NCBI RefSeq assembly: GCF_002994005.1
Contig: NZ_POSN01000002.1
Span: 251,855 to 315,854 of the forward strand
Source: Apilactobacillus quenuiae
GTDB lineage: Bacteria; Bacillota; Bacilli; Lactobacillales; Lactobacillaceae
Direction: 5' to 3'
Length of the DNA: 64,000 nt
Made by a program: the position numbers and the translations under genes. Positions 8,618-18,797 of the stretch are shown here, one piece after another. Positions within the stretch are counted from its first letter, which is position 1; each line of letters begins with the position of its first letter. Below the pieces are notes generated by a model, which worked only from the letters and a program-made list of their open reading frames with translations, did no database searches and was not told where the DNA came from.

Positions 8618-9987
8618 TACTTCACACTATCCATTTCAACATTATCAAAAGTACCATGGAATAATTTTCGATTATCATTACCAAATAAATGCCTAATTTC
8701 AAAGTCTTTAATTTTAGCTTTTTTATTAATTGAGTCGATATAAACAATCTTTTGAGCAATTGCATTCGTACTTTGATTAGGATTAATGTTAATAATATCA
8801 TGAGGAATATCTTTATAACCATCAACTGATTCCATAAGATTAAAAGTGCGAAGGTCATAATTTACGATTTGACTTTGCAATGCTAATCCCACGTTCATAG
8901 CAATTAAAATTGATAACAAGAATCCATATATATAGTTTAAAATATGGCTAATAACATGTTGCCAACTACTAGATAACATATGTCCAATAATAACTACGAT
9001 AAAGAAAATAAAAACAAAGTAAATTGGATAACCATATCTAGCTAAATAAATAGGTCTAAATAAAAATGAAACCAATAGTCCGGTAATTGCAGTGAACATA
9101 AAATCAGCCATTACAAAGGAAAACAATAAATTAAATTTTTTAGGCATTTTACGATAACTCCAAATAATCGGATAGATACATAAAACCATAAACCCAATTG
9201 CAGCCCATAAATCAAAATTTTTTTGTGTATTTAAATCAGTAAATAAATCAACTAGATCTGTTAAAACAGTTTCCCAATTCATTGGTGGAATCCAATAATT
9301 TTTGGCTACTGATTGCACTTGAAAGTATGCAACAATTCCCCATGGAACAAACATCCCGACAAACAGACCAATTGATATCTTCAGCGAATGCGTATCATAT
9401 TTTTGAAAAACAAACTTAACAAAATATAAAACCAATAGCCATCCTGCTGAAACTGCCGCAAAATAATGTGTATATGAAGCCAATGATGCAAAAATAACTG
9501 CCAAAATAATATGTCCTGGTTTATGCGAATTATCATAATGTTGTAATTGATTCAACAACAATGCTAGTAATAATGCTGCTAATGCATACATTCTAACTTG
9601 TGTCGCATAATGCATAATACTAGGTGCTAAAAATAATCCTGTCCATTGAAGTGCATTCCCACCAGTGGCATTTAGTGATTTAGCTGTTTTTCCTAAAACA
9701 ATAAAAGAAAGTAGTGTAATTATATATGATAAGGTACGGGCAAAAATTACTTTAATAAAAAGTGAATTAGTCCAAAAAGTAGTGATAATCAAATATGATT
9801 TTAAAACTATGTAATAAAATGGTGGGTGCACATCCATTGAATCAAGGTTAATAATATCAGAATAACTATGTTTTACTAATGCCATTGTAAAGCTTTCATC
9901 TCGCCATAACGTTGGATGCATAAAAAATACGGCGTAAAGAATCGATATTATAAATAACAAAAATGTAATTTTACCTTTTTTGCTCAT
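8617..9987 (-). CDS. GT39-like polytopic membrane glycosyltransferase
   Basis: 456-aa membrane protein with about ten to eleven helices. After the first helix comes LWRDESFTMALVKHSY and then DVHPPFYYIVLK, the acidic pair and HPP motif of lipid-linked-sugar glycosyltransferases (GT39/ArnT/PMT superfamily), placed on the outer face. It starts with ATG behind AAAGGAG and has a basic n-region MSKKGK. It is a paralogue of 4081-5427, the two flanking a pair of paralogous MFS genes. It is probably involved in glycosylating a surface polymer or protein; the exact reaction cannot be told from sequence. Confidence 0.68.
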   Translation of the reverse strand: MSKKGKITFLLFIISILYAVFFMHPTLWRDESFTMALVKHSYSDIINLDSMDVHPPFYYIVLKSYLIITTFWTNSLFIKVIFARTLSYIITLLSFIVLGKTAKSLNATGGNALQWTGLFLAPSIMHYATQVRMYALAALLLALLLNQLQHYDNSHKPGHIILAVIFASLASYTHYFAAVSAGWLLVLYFVKFVFQKYDTHSLKISIGLFVGMFVPWGIVAYFQVQSVAKNYWIPPMNWETVLTDLVDLFTDLNTQKNFDLWAAIGFMVLCIYPIIWSYRKMPKKFNLLFSFVMADFMFTAITGLLVSFLFRPIYLARYGYPIYFVFIFFIVVIIGHMLSSSWQHVISHILNYIYGFLLSILIAMNVGLALQSQIVNYDLRTFNLMESVDGYKDIPHDIININPNQSTNAIAQKIVYIDSINKKAKIKDFEIRHLFGNDNRKLFHGTFDNVEMDSVK

Positions 9988-10035
9988 GTAGCTGCTCCTT
10001 TCTTACTCAATAATAATATTATAATATATAAAAAA

Positions 10036-10066
10036 GTAAAGCAGACGAAAAAATCGTCTGCTTTGG
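10036..10066 (-). terminator. Terminator after the SemiSWEET gene
   Basis: AAAGCAGACGA (10038-10048) pairs with TCGTCTGCTTT (10054-10064). On the minus strand it is followed by ACTTTTTT. Confidence 0.85.
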
Positions 10067-10082
10067 AAAATTATTTTTATTA

Positions 10083-10397
10083 TTAGTGAATGAAAATAGT
10101 TATCAAAGTAACTAGTCCAAAAATAACACCAGGTACATTAGAAATAACTAGTGGCCAATCACGATAAGTCTTGAACCAACCATACAACGTCCATAAAGTA
10201 GCATTAATCGTAGCTACAAATGGTTGAATTGGACTAACTGGATTGCCTGAAAGATTTTGCATAATTTCTGGAATATATGCAATATACATTAGCGAAGAAG
10301 TCAAAATTGCAACTTTACTCATGAGTTTTAGGTTTTTAATACGTTTATCTGAAACTTCTTTACGTTTATTCTTTGGTACATAATTGTCAATCTTCAT
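10083..10397 (-). CDS. SemiSWEET-family sugar transporter
   Basis: 104-aa protein with a basic N-terminal tail and three hydrophobic helices, the size of a SemiSWEET half-transporter, which works as a dimer to pass small sugars. Recognised from the first-helix YIPEIMQNLSGNPVSPIQPF segment (the conserved Pro and the QP turn) and the NATLWTLYGWFKTYRDWPL second-helix/loop motif. It has a good RBS (AGGAGAATT) and its own terminator. SWEET/PQ-loop proteins of this type are known in lactobacilli; substrate not shown. Confidence 0.78.
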   Translation of the reverse strand: MKIDNYVPKNKRKEVSDKRIKNLKLMSKVAILTSSLMYIAYIPEIMQNLSGNPVSPIQPFVATINATLWTLYGWFKTYRDWPLVISNVPGVIFGLVTLITIFIH

Positions 10398-10529
10398 ACA
10401 AAATTCTCCTTTTGGCGAGAGCCGAAAATTTGATAAAAATAAATTAACTTGTCTCGTTTAAAAGCATATGTTTATTATAACACGAGAATTATATCTATTT
10501 TAAATAAAAACACCAGCTAAAAATAACAT

Positions 10530-10558
10530 TTGACAATTTGAAATTAAAATCTTATGAT
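10530..10558 (+). promoter_or_regulatory. Promoter of the brnQ T-box transcript
   Basis: TTGACA (10530-10535), a 17-nt spacer and TATGAT (10553-10558), immediately upstream of the T-box leader. Confidence 0.75.
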
Positions 10559-10574
10559 ATTTTATAAATAAATC

Positions 10575-10840
10575 AATTGCGATGAGAAAGCTGAGTAACA
10601 AGGATGATTTTTGAAGCGAGCTTCGTTAGGTGCAAAGAAGCATTAATCTAATTGTGAAAATCCCTTTCGAGCAATGTACTTAAACGAGTGGATTAAAGTA
10701 CATGGGGTACACCCCTTACAGTGTCAACGTATGATTGTACGTGGAGAGGTAGAACTATTTTATTAGATCTACAAATGTAAGGTGGTACCGTGTCACTAAT
10801 GACGCCCTTAGTCCAGCAATGGATTAAGGGCGTTTTTTAT
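10575..10840 (+). ncRNA. T-box leader, isoleucine specifier
   Basis: The conserved T-box AAGGTGGTACCGTG is at 10779-10792 and is followed by a terminator (ACGCCCTTAgTCC/GGAtTAAGGGCGT then TTTTTT, 10802-10839). Stem I can be drawn with GAAAG near 10585 pairing to CTTTC at 10664-10668. By alignment with the glyQS layout (GAAA-specifier-helix-GAGC), the specifier triplet is AUC at 10660-10662, isoleucine. UGGU in the antiterminator fits a tRNA with discriminator A, as tRNA-Ile has. Uncharged tRNA-Ile should turn on brnQ. Confidence 0.9.
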
Positions 10841-10871
10841 TTACTCATTTATACATATTAAAAAGGAGATG

Positions 10872-11012
10872 ATGGTTTTGGATAGTCCGATTCAGATTTT
10901 ACACATAGTGATTCAATTAATAATTAACATATTTTTAAACATACCGGAGGATTTTATTCATGGAAGACTTAAACAAGAAACCATTATCTTTAAAACAATA
11001 CTTAGTTGTTAG
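10872..11012 (+). CDS. Possible Ile/Leu/Val-rich leader ORF overlapping brnQ
   Basis: A 46-codon frame that begins at ATG 10872 (or TTG 10878) directly behind a strong AAAAGGAG (10861-10868) and ends at TAG 11010-11012, running 53 nt into brnQ in another frame. About 20 of its residues are Ile, Leu or Val. It lies between the T-box terminator and brnQ. It may be a leader peptide coupling translation to branched-chain amino-acid supply, or a chance frame in AT-rich DNA. Confidence 0.3.
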   Translation: MVLDSPIQILHIVIQLIINIFLNIPEDFIHGRLKQETIIFKTILSC

Positions 11013-12342
11013 TTCATTATTATTTGCCCTATTTTTTGGTGCTGGAAATTTAATTTTCCCATTACATTTGGGACAACTATCCGGGGCTAACTGGTGGTTA
11101 GCAATGCTTGGCTTTTTATGTACAGCAGTTGTTTTGCCTCTATTATCAGTCCTTGCAATTAGTGTTACTCATTCCAAAGGCGTTTATGATATCGGAAAAC
11201 CATTAGGTGGAGCCTTTGCACTAGTATTTATGGTATTAATTCATGCTACCATCGGTCCTTTATTTGGTACTCCCAGAACTGCAACTGTTCCATTTAGTGT
11301 TGGAGTACAACCACTATTACCTACTAAGTATGGTCATTTAGGATTATTGATATTTTCATTTTTATTCTTCTTGACTGCATTTTTACTTTCATATAAAGAA
11401 TCTAGCATCATGAAAAGCATTGGTAAATTATTAAACCCAATTTTCTTGTTATTACTATTTGCAGTCTTTTTATTAGGATTCCTTCATCCTATGGGCAATG
11501 CATCCACTCAAGCTGCCACTGCAGCTTACAAAAATGGATCATTCTTCAATGGATTCTTACAAGGATATAACACGATGGATGCGCTTGCTGGTTTAGCGTT
11601 CGGCGTTACTGTTGTGACTGCCGTTAATCAATTAGGTAAAACTAATCCATTAAGTAATGCTAAGGTCACTGCTAAAGCTGGCCTAATTGCTGAAGGTTTA
11701 GTAGCTGCTATCTATGTTGTTTTAGTATGGTTAGGCGCTACTACTTTAAATAAATTCAAAGGTTCTGCCGATGGTGGCACTGCTTTTAATCAATTAATGG
11801 GTTATTATATGGGAAATATTGGACATGCATTATTAGCTACCCTATTAACATTAACCTGTTTAACTACTGCAATGGGTTTGGTAGCTGCATTTGCTCAAGA
11901 TTTTCATAAACATTTTTCATTTTTGAGTTATCGACAATGGTTAAGCTTAATGTGTTTAGCATCATTTACAACCGCAAACTTTGGATTAGATACCATTATT
12001 CAATGGTCTACTCCTATGTTGATGTTCTTATATCCATTCGCAATGGTATTAATCTTATTATCTGTATTTTCACCATTATTTAAGCATGATCTAATTGTTT
12101 ATCTATTTGTTGTATTATTTACAGCCGTTCCTGCATTAATGGATATGATTTCATCATTTCCACCAGTTATTTCTCAAAGTGTATTTGGCAATGCAGTAAC
12201 TAGTTTTCAACAAAGCTATCTTCCATTAGCATCTATCGGGATGGACTGGGTAGTTCCAGCTATTGTTGGACTATTTATTGGATTAGTAGTTCATCTTTTC
12301 AAAAAAGATAAAAATAATATTACACAGGAAATTAAAGACTAA
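10960..12342 (+). CDS. brnQ: Branched-chain amino-acid transport protein BrnQ (LIVCS family)
   Basis: 460-aa integral membrane protein with twelve hydrophobic segments. It imports Leu, Ile or Val with Na+ or H+. The N-terminal LFALFFGAGNLIFPLHLG is the diagnostic LIVCS block (broken helix, ion-binding), and GTPRTATVPFSVGV is the second conserved block. It starts at ATG 10960 with GGAGG 9 nt upstream. Control is by the isoleucine T-box just upstream, which supports isoleucine as a physiological substrate. A bidirectional terminator follows immediately. Confidence 0.95.
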   Translation: MEDLNKKPLSLKQYLVVSSLLFALFFGAGNLIFPLHLGQLSGANWWLAMLGFLCTAVVLPLLSVLAISVTHSKGVYDIGKPLGGAFALVFMVLIHATIGPLFGTPRTATVPFSVGVQPLLPTKYGHLGLLIFSFLFFLTAFLLSYKESSIMKSIGKLLNPIFLLLLFAVFLLGFLHPMGNASTQAATAAYKNGSFFNGFLQGYNTMDALAGLAFGVTVVTAVNQLGKTNPLSNAKVTAKAGLIAEGLVAAIYVVLVWLGATTLNKFKGSADGGTAFNQLMGYYMGNIGHALLATLLTLTCLTTAMGLVAAFAQDFHKHFSFLSYRQWLSLMCLASFTTANFGLDTIIQWSTPMLMFLYPFAMVLILLSVFSPLFKHDLIVYLFVVLFTAVPALMDMISSFPPVISQSVFGNAVTSFQQSYLPLASIGMDWVVPAIVGLFIGLVVHLFKKDKNNITQEIKD

Positions 12343-12375
12343 AAAAGAAGTTGCTCAACGGCAACTTCTTTTTTA
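12343..12375. terminator. Bidirectional terminator between brnQ and the D-2-hydroxyacid dehydrogenase
   Basis: AAAAAAGAAGTTGC paired with GCAACTTCTTTTTT around a 6-nt loop; A and T tracts on both sides. Confidence 0.88.
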
Positions 12376-13341
12376 GTAACCTGCAACAAGGTTCACTAAA
12401 TTTTTATTTGGTTTGCCATAAGAATTAAAGGCTTGCATATTTTCATCTAAGATAGCTAATGATTCATCCATGTATTCTGCATGTAATCCTGAAATATGTG
12501 AAGTAATTAAAACATTATCCATCTTCCATAATGGACTATCATCAGGTAACGGTTCAGGATCAGTAACATCCAATGCAGCTGCCCCCAAATTTTGATCATA
12601 TAAAGCATTAACTAAATCTGCAGTAACGGTGCTTGGTCCACGCCCTATACTAATAAACATTGGTTGGTTATTCAAAGCATTGAAAAACTTTTCATTATAG
12701 TAATGGAAAGTACTATCACTTAAAGGAAGTGCATTAATAATAATATCAGCATTTAAAACACGATTGTCAGTCATGATATCGTCCATACTAACAGTTTGTG
12801 CAAATCCTTTAGCTGGATGGCCACTATGATTAACACCAATAGTTTCAGATCCAAAAGCATCTAACAACTCAGCGGTTCTACCACCAATATGACCAGTTCC
12901 AAATACAACTGCTTTTTTACCATTAATCATCTTAGGCATTGTAGATGGTTGATACCATGATCTTTTACGTGCAGCTTCATTAATATCACGGTAATTTCCT
13001 AAAATCATCCCAATAACAGTTTCAGAGATTGGTTCTGCATGAATACCACTAACTGTGGTTAAATAAATATCTTTATCTTTCAGTTGATCTAATGGATAAT
13101 AATCAACGCCTGCAGATAAAGCTTGAATCCATTTTAATTGAGCATTGTCACTAGTTAAAATTTTATCTAAAATCTTTTTATTATAACCAACTAAAATATC
13201 AATACTATCTAAGACATTTTGAGATAACGATTGATCTTCATAATAGATATTATCATTATCAAAATTATCATTTTCTTTGAAATTATCCTTAATTTTATCA
13301 ATATCAAAATTGGTATTTGGTGCAGCAACTAAAATATTCAA
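12373..13341 (-). CDS. D-2-hydroxyacid dehydrogenase (NAD-dependent)
   Basis: About 322 aa, cytosolic; reduces a 2-keto acid to the D-2-hydroxy acid. Seen: the NAD-binding VVFGTGHIGGRTAELL glycine motif, and the catalytic Arg in SIGRGPS, Glu in DVTDPEPLP and His in ITSHISG, in the usual order. The frame extends to an ATG at 13389, but TTG at 13341 is the better start: AAGGAGG lies 8 nt before it and the protein then begins directly with strand one (NILVAAPNT). Whether it acts on a branched 2-keto acid, phosphoglycerate-like or other substrate is not clear. Confidence 0.88.
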   Translation of the reverse strand: MNILVAAPNTNFDIDKIKDNFKENDNFDNDNIYYEDQSLSQNVLDSIDILVGYNKKILDKILTSDNAQLKWIQALSAGVDYYPLDQLKDKDIYLTTVSGIHAEPISETVIGMILGNYRDINEAARKRSWYQPSTMPKMINGKKAVVFGTGHIGGRTAELLDAFGSETIGVNHSGHPAKGFAQTVSMDDIMTDNRVLNADIIINALPLSDSTFHYYNEKFFNALNNQPMFISIGRGPSTVTADLVNALYDQNLGAAALDVTDPEPLPDDSPLWKMDNVLITSHISGLHAEYMDESLAILDENMQAFNSYGKPNKNLVNLVAGY

Positions 13342-13400
13342 TTTATCACCCTCCTTATACAATATATAAGGATAAGTGAATAAATACAATTATTTTACTT

Positions 13401-13430
13401 AAAAATGCACTCATATTAGTGAGTGCATCT
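13401..13430 (-). terminator. Terminator after the secreted-protein gene
   Basis: ATGCACTCA (13405-13413) with TGAGTGCAT (13420-13428); a T-run on the minus strand. Confidence 0.8.
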
Positions 13431-13436
13431 TTCAAT

Positions 13437-14003
13437 TTATCTATTATTTTGCTTAATATCAAAATTAGCATGTCTAGTATAATCTTTAACGTTATGACCT
13501 AGTTGATAGTGTAATTTATGTGGATAAATATTTACATTATATTCATAATATTGATGTTGATTATCTGGCTTGCCATTTTCGTCAGTACCGGAATATTCTA
13601 CTCCACGAATCTTGTATTGATGACCGCCTGAGTACATGTAATGAATATTGAACAAACCTTTAGCAAATTGGGGAGTAAAAGTACCATCCACATTATCAGT
13701 AAAATAATTGCCAGCACTTTGATTTGCATTATATTTTATATAAGCATTATATCTTGGATTAGAATCATTGTGATACCAAGTACCACGAATTTGTTTAGGT
13801 GTCCCTTTATACCATTTATTAATGGCTGGTTTAAAAGCATGTTTCTTTGCCTTTTTATGTATACTCTTTTTCTTGTTTACTACTTTATGTACTCGCTTAT
13901 GGTGATTAGCATTAGCTAAAACATTACTATTTTCTGCCAAACCTATGCATAACAATGAACTAGCAGTAACTAATGAAATTGAAATTAGTTTTTTAAATTT
14001 CAT
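13437..14003 (-). CDS. Secreted hypothetical protein with basic linker
   Basis: 188 aa. A classical signal peptide (MKFKKLISISLVTASSLLC then a cleavage-type ANA near residue 33) is followed by a lysine/histidine-rich stretch (about residues 34-58) and a C-terminal aromatic-rich region with several Tyr-Asn repeats (WYHNDSNPRYNAYIKYN). This is the build of small secreted lactobacillus proteins that bind the anionic wall through a basic linker. No known catalytic motif is seen; function unknown. RBS AAGGAG 8 nt upstream. Confidence 0.7.
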   Translation of the reverse strand: MKFKKLISISLVTASSLLCIGLAENSNVLANANHHKRVHKVVNKKKSIHKKAKKHAFKPAINKWYKGTPKQIRGTWYHNDSNPRYNAYIKYNANQSAGNYFTDNVDGTFTPQFAKGLFNIHYMYSGGHQYKIRGVEYSGTDENGKPDNQHQYYEYNVNIYPHKLHYQLGHNVKDYTRHANFDIKQNNR

Positions 14004-14147
14004 AAAATGATCTCCTTATTAATTAATAGAATACATATTATAACTTACCACAAAATAATCTTTTATTAAAATATCAATATACTTTCAATAGTATCAAAAT
14101 TCTTTTACAATTAAATATAAATATGAACACGATTAATGAGGGATAAA

Positions 14148-14933
14148 ATGGAAAACAAAAGAATTTTAGACATTAAAAATGGTTATAATTTTAGAGAATT
14201 AGGTGGTTACCCTACCAAAGATGGTAGAAAAATCAAATGGAATAAACTGATTCGTTCAGGCGAACTATCAGAATTATCCCACACTGATCAAAGATATCTA
14301 ACAGAATATGGGGTTAAATATGATGTTGATTTGCGTTCAGACCTAGAACGTAATAATGCTGCCGACAAAACTTTACCCAAAACTCATTTTATTTCTAATC
14401 CTGTTTTCAATACTGGTCATGATAAAACAGATGAACAATATGCTAAACAGTATAGTAATAATTCAGATTTAGGCATTAATAATATGATTTTGTCTTATCA
14501 AAGTATGGTTACTGAAGATAGTGCAAAAATAGCATTTAGAAGATTATTCAATATTTTATTAAAGAATGATGAAGATAATAGTTCTGTTTTATTTCATTGT
14601 GCTCAAGGTAAGGACCGTACTGGTCTATCCGCTGCCTTTATATTATTTGCACTTGGCGTTAATGAAAAAGACATAAAAAAAGACTACTTAATATCGAAAG
14701 AACAAATGAAACCATATATTCAATTAAAAATTAACGAATATGCTAAATATGGGATGAATAATATTTTAAAAAATAATTTAACCAATCTATATAGTGTCGA
14801 TGAAAAATATTTTGATGCTGCAATGGATAAGATAAAAAAAGAATATGGCAATATCAATAACTTTTTGCATCAATTTATTGGGTTGTCTGATAAGGAAATT
14901 AATAAGTTAAGAGACATCTATTTAACAAATTAA
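14148..14933 (+). CDS. Tyrosine/dual-specificity protein phosphatase
   Basis: About 261 aa, cytosolic. The phosphatase signature HCAQGKDRTG contains Cys151 and Arg157 (CX5R), the covalent-intermediate loop of bacterial Tyr phosphatase family 3 (YwqE-unrelated, LipA/IphP-like). The N-terminal NFRELGGYPTKDGRKIKW is the conserved opening of that family. The frame begins at 14136, but ATG 14148 follows GAGGG by 5 nt and removes residues that encode the RBS. The next gene starts about 20 nt downstream, so the two may be co-transcribed. Confidence 0.88.
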   Translation: MENKRILDIKNGYNFRELGGYPTKDGRKIKWNKLIRSGELSELSHTDQRYLTEYGVKYDVDLRSDLERNNAADKTLPKTHFISNPVFNTGHDKTDEQYAKQYSNNSDLGINNMILSYQSMVTEDSAKIAFRRLFNILLKNDEDNSSVLFHCAQGKDRTGLSAAFILFALGVNEKDIKKDYLISKEQMKPYIQLKINEYAKYGMNNILKNNLTNLYSVDEKYFDAAMDKIKKEYGNINNFLHQFIGLSDKEINKLRDIYLTN

Positions 14934-14952
14934 TTAGTAAGGAGAAATGATG

Positions 14953-15888
14953 ATGAGTTTTAAAAAAACTGCAACTGCAATTGGAATGTTATCTGCAACT
15001 GTTGGCATTGGTGTTTTTACTTTCAGTGAATATTTATTCAAATTAGGGATGAGTCGTAAAGATGCTGAACCAGTTCCTCAAACTAATCAATTAAAATTTG
15101 CCTATGAATATTATCGATATGTAGATTGGTTTCATGCTATTCCTAAAGACGAATGGATTTTGCATGAAGAAGAAACCGGTGAGAAGATGGTAGCATCTTA
15201 CATTCCTGCTAAGAAAAACACAAAAAAAACAATTATCATGGCTCATGGTGTTGGTTGTAATCGTGAAACGATGGCTAACTTTGTAAAGCTATATCATGAG
15301 CTAGGTTTTAATGTTTTAGCACCTGATGATCGAGCACATGGTGATAGTGACGGTAAATATGTTAGCTATGGATGGAACGATCGTGTTGATTATAAGCGTT
15401 GGATTAATATGGTTTTATATAAAGTTGGTTTAGATGCTGAAATATTAATGTTTGGCATTAGTATGGGAGCTGGAATTGTAACTATGCTTAGTGGTGAAAA
15501 ACTACCAAAGCAAGTCAAAGCGATGATCGCAGATTGTGGTTATACAAATGTTGGTGATGAGTTTAACTACCTATTAAAAGAGAGATTCCATTTGCCTGCT
15601 TATCCATTTGAACCATTAGTTAGTGCTATCAATTGGCATCGCGTTGGGTATCGCTTGCACAATGCTTCTTGTACCGATGCATTAAAGAAAAACACTTTGC
15701 CTACATTGTTCATTCATGGTGGTAGTGATATTTATGTTCCATCTTATATGTCATGCATTAACTACAATGCTTCTAAGGGCCCTAAGCAACTATGGATTGT
15801 CCCAAATGCCGGTCATGAAGAAAGTTTTTGGAGTGACCCTATCACTTATAAAGAAAAAGTTAAAGAATTTATTCATACTTATATGTAA
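14953..15888 (+). CDS. Membrane-anchored alpha/beta hydrolase
   Basis: About 311 aa. An N-terminal hydrophobic anchor is followed by an alpha/beta hydrolase domain: oxyanion strand IIMAHGVGCNRETM, nucleophile Ser in MFGISMGAGIV, Asp in HGGSDIYVP and His in NAGHEESF, a full Ser-Asp-His triad. Family YqkD/S9-like serine hydrolases. There are three consecutive ATGs (14947, 14950, 14953); AAGGAG lies 8 nt before 14953. It is a clear paralogue of the hydrolase at 46513-47466. Substrate unknown. Confidence 0.85.
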   Translation: MSFKKTATAIGMLSATVGIGVFTFSEYLFKLGMSRKDAEPVPQTNQLKFAYEYYRYVDWFHAIPKDEWILHEEETGEKMVASYIPAKKNTKKTIIMAHGVGCNRETMANFVKLYHELGFNVLAPDDRAHGDSDGKYVSYGWNDRVDYKRWINMVLYKVGLDAEILMFGISMGAGIVTMLSGEKLPKQVKAMIADCGYTNVGDEFNYLLKERFHLPAYPFEPLVSAINWHRVGYRLHNASCTDALKKNTLPTLFIHGGSDIYVPSYMSCINYNASKGPKQLWIVPNAGHEESFWSDPITYKEKVKEFIHTYM

Positions 15889-15889
15889 T

Positions 15890-15925
15890 TAAAAATGCTT
15901 AGAATAATAATTCTAAGCATTTTTA
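15890..15925. terminator. Bidirectional terminator between hydrolase and purB
   Basis: AAAATGCTTAGAAT (15892-15905) pairs with ATTCTAAGCATTTT (15910-15923). Confidence 0.88.
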
Positions 15926-15927
15926 TA

Positions 15928-17223
15928 TTATATTAATCCAATACGTTTAAAAATATTCTCAACACGACGAATATGATAATGATAATCAAATGCATCTTCA
16001 ATTTCAACATTAGACAACTTTTCCCTAATTTTTTCATTATTTTCAACTAAGGGTTTAAATTGCTTATCTTCATCCCATGAAATAGCAGTCAATGGCTGCA
16101 CTAAATCATAAGCTTGTTCTCTAGACATTCCCGCATCAATTAATTTCAACATTACTCTTTGTGAATAAATCAATCCATTCGTAGCATTTAGATTTTTCTT
16201 CATTCTTTCTGGGAAAACATCTAGATTTGCAACAATTTTATTAAAACGGTGCAACATATAATCTAATAAGATGGTAGTATCTGGTAAAATAATACGTTCA
16301 GCAGATGAATGTGAAATATCTCTTTCATGCCACAAAGGAATATCTTCATATGCAGTCATGATATGTCCACGAACGACTCTGGCCAATCCACAAATGTTTT
16401 CAGAACCAATTGGATTTCTTTTATGTGGCATTGCAGAAGAGCCTTTTTGACCCTTAGCAAAGTGTTCTTCAACTTCATGAATTTCAGATCTTTGCAAACT
16501 ACGAATCTCAGTTGCAAATTCTTCAAGACTAGTAGCAATCAAGCCCAAGCATGCAATATAGTCAGCATGTAAATCACGCGGTAAGATTTGACTAGTAATT
16601 TCTTGAGCTCGAATTCCTAACTTATTACATACATACTTTTCAACAAATGGATCAACATTTGCAAAGGTTCCAACAGCTCCAGATATCTTACCTGCTTCCA
16701 CTTCTTTTGCAGCCATTTCAAAACGCTTCATGTTACGTTTCATTTCTGAATACCAACGGGCAACCTTTAACCCAAAGGTAGTTGGTTCGGCTTGTACTCC
16801 ATGAGTACGCCCCATCATTACAGTATCTTTATATTCAATTGCCTTTTTAGCAATCGTGTTTGTCAATTCTTCAATATCTTGTTTTAAAATCGCATTGGCT
16901 TGCTTTAATCGATATCCTTGAGCAGTATCTACTACATCAGTACTGGTCATTCCAAAATGAATCCATTTCTTTTCAGGTCCTAATGACTTTGAAACATCAC
17001 GTGTAAATGCAACTACATCATGATGAGTAACTGCCTCAATTTTAGCAATTTCTTTTTCATCAAATGCAGCATTCTCACGAATCTTTTTTACATCGTCCTC
17101 TGGAACCTCGCCTAATTTAGCCCATGCTTCATCAACAGCAATTTCTACTTCTAACCATGAAGCATACTGATTATGTTTAGACCAAACTGAGCCCATTTTT
17201 TCTCTTGTATAACGACCAATCAT
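15928..17223 (-). CDS. purB: Adenylosuccinate lyase
   Basis: About 431 aa. Splits adenylosuccinate to AMP and fumarate, and SAICAR to AICAR. The fumarase/aspartase signature SSAMPHKRNPIGSE is present, with the catalytic His in TSTDVVDTA-adjacent and GRTHGVQAEPTTFG blocks. The open frame starts at 17250, but ATG 17223 has AAGGAG 9 nt upstream and matches the usual N-terminus MIGRYTREKM. It is transcribed divergently from purA; the shared intergenic region holds a CGAA-containing inverted repeat that may bind PurR. Confidence 0.95.
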   Translation of the reverse strand: MIGRYTREKMGSVWSKHNQYASWLEVEIAVDEAWAKLGEVPEDDVKKIRENAAFDEKEIAKIEAVTHHDVVAFTRDVSKSLGPEKKWIHFGMTSTDVVDTAQGYRLKQANAILKQDIEELTNTIAKKAIEYKDTVMMGRTHGVQAEPTTFGLKVARWYSEMKRNMKRFEMAAKEVEAGKISGAVGTFANVDPFVEKYVCNKLGIRAQEITSQILPRDLHADYIACLGLIATSLEEFATEIRSLQRSEIHEVEEHFAKGQKGSSAMPHKRNPIGSENICGLARVVRGHIMTAYEDIPLWHERDISHSSAERIILPDTTILLDYMLHRFNKIVANLDVFPERMKKNLNATNGLIYSQRVMLKLIDAGMSREQAYDLVQPLTAISWDEDKQFKPLVENNEKIREKLSNVEIEDAFDYHYHIRRVENIFKRIGLI

Positions 17224-17274
17224 TAATGCCAACTCCTTAATAAAAATCATTTAACATGCTTATTTTAGCATATA

Positions 17275-17349
17275 TTGTTCGTCTTTTCATATTATATTTC
17301 ATTTTTTAATTTATAAATTAATCAGTAATATACAAAAGACGAAATATTT
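17275..17349. promoter_or_regulatory. Candidate PurR-box pair between purB and purA
   Basis: TTCGTCTTTT (17278-17287) and AAAAGACGAA (17334-17343) form a 10-bp perfect inverted repeat 46 nt apart. Each arm contains CGAA in an AT-rich context, the core of Gram-positive PurBoxes. Spacing is wider than the usual 16-17 nt, so the call is tentative. Confidence 0.4.
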
Positions 17350-17465
17350 TATACTATTTTTGTAATATAGTTCTTGATTTATTTTTATAAACTGTTAAAA
17401 TTCTTTCTTGGAGTGTTATTTAATACTCTAGTTAAATTATAAACTATAAAACTAACTATACTTAA

Positions 17466-18791
<1,326 letters not shown>

Positions 18792-18797
18792 ACAATT

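Noticed and set aside
13641-13919. Plus-strand open frame opposite the secreted-protein gene
   Set aside because: It has no SD, and the opposite strand has a signal peptide, SD and terminator; the frame is a shadow.
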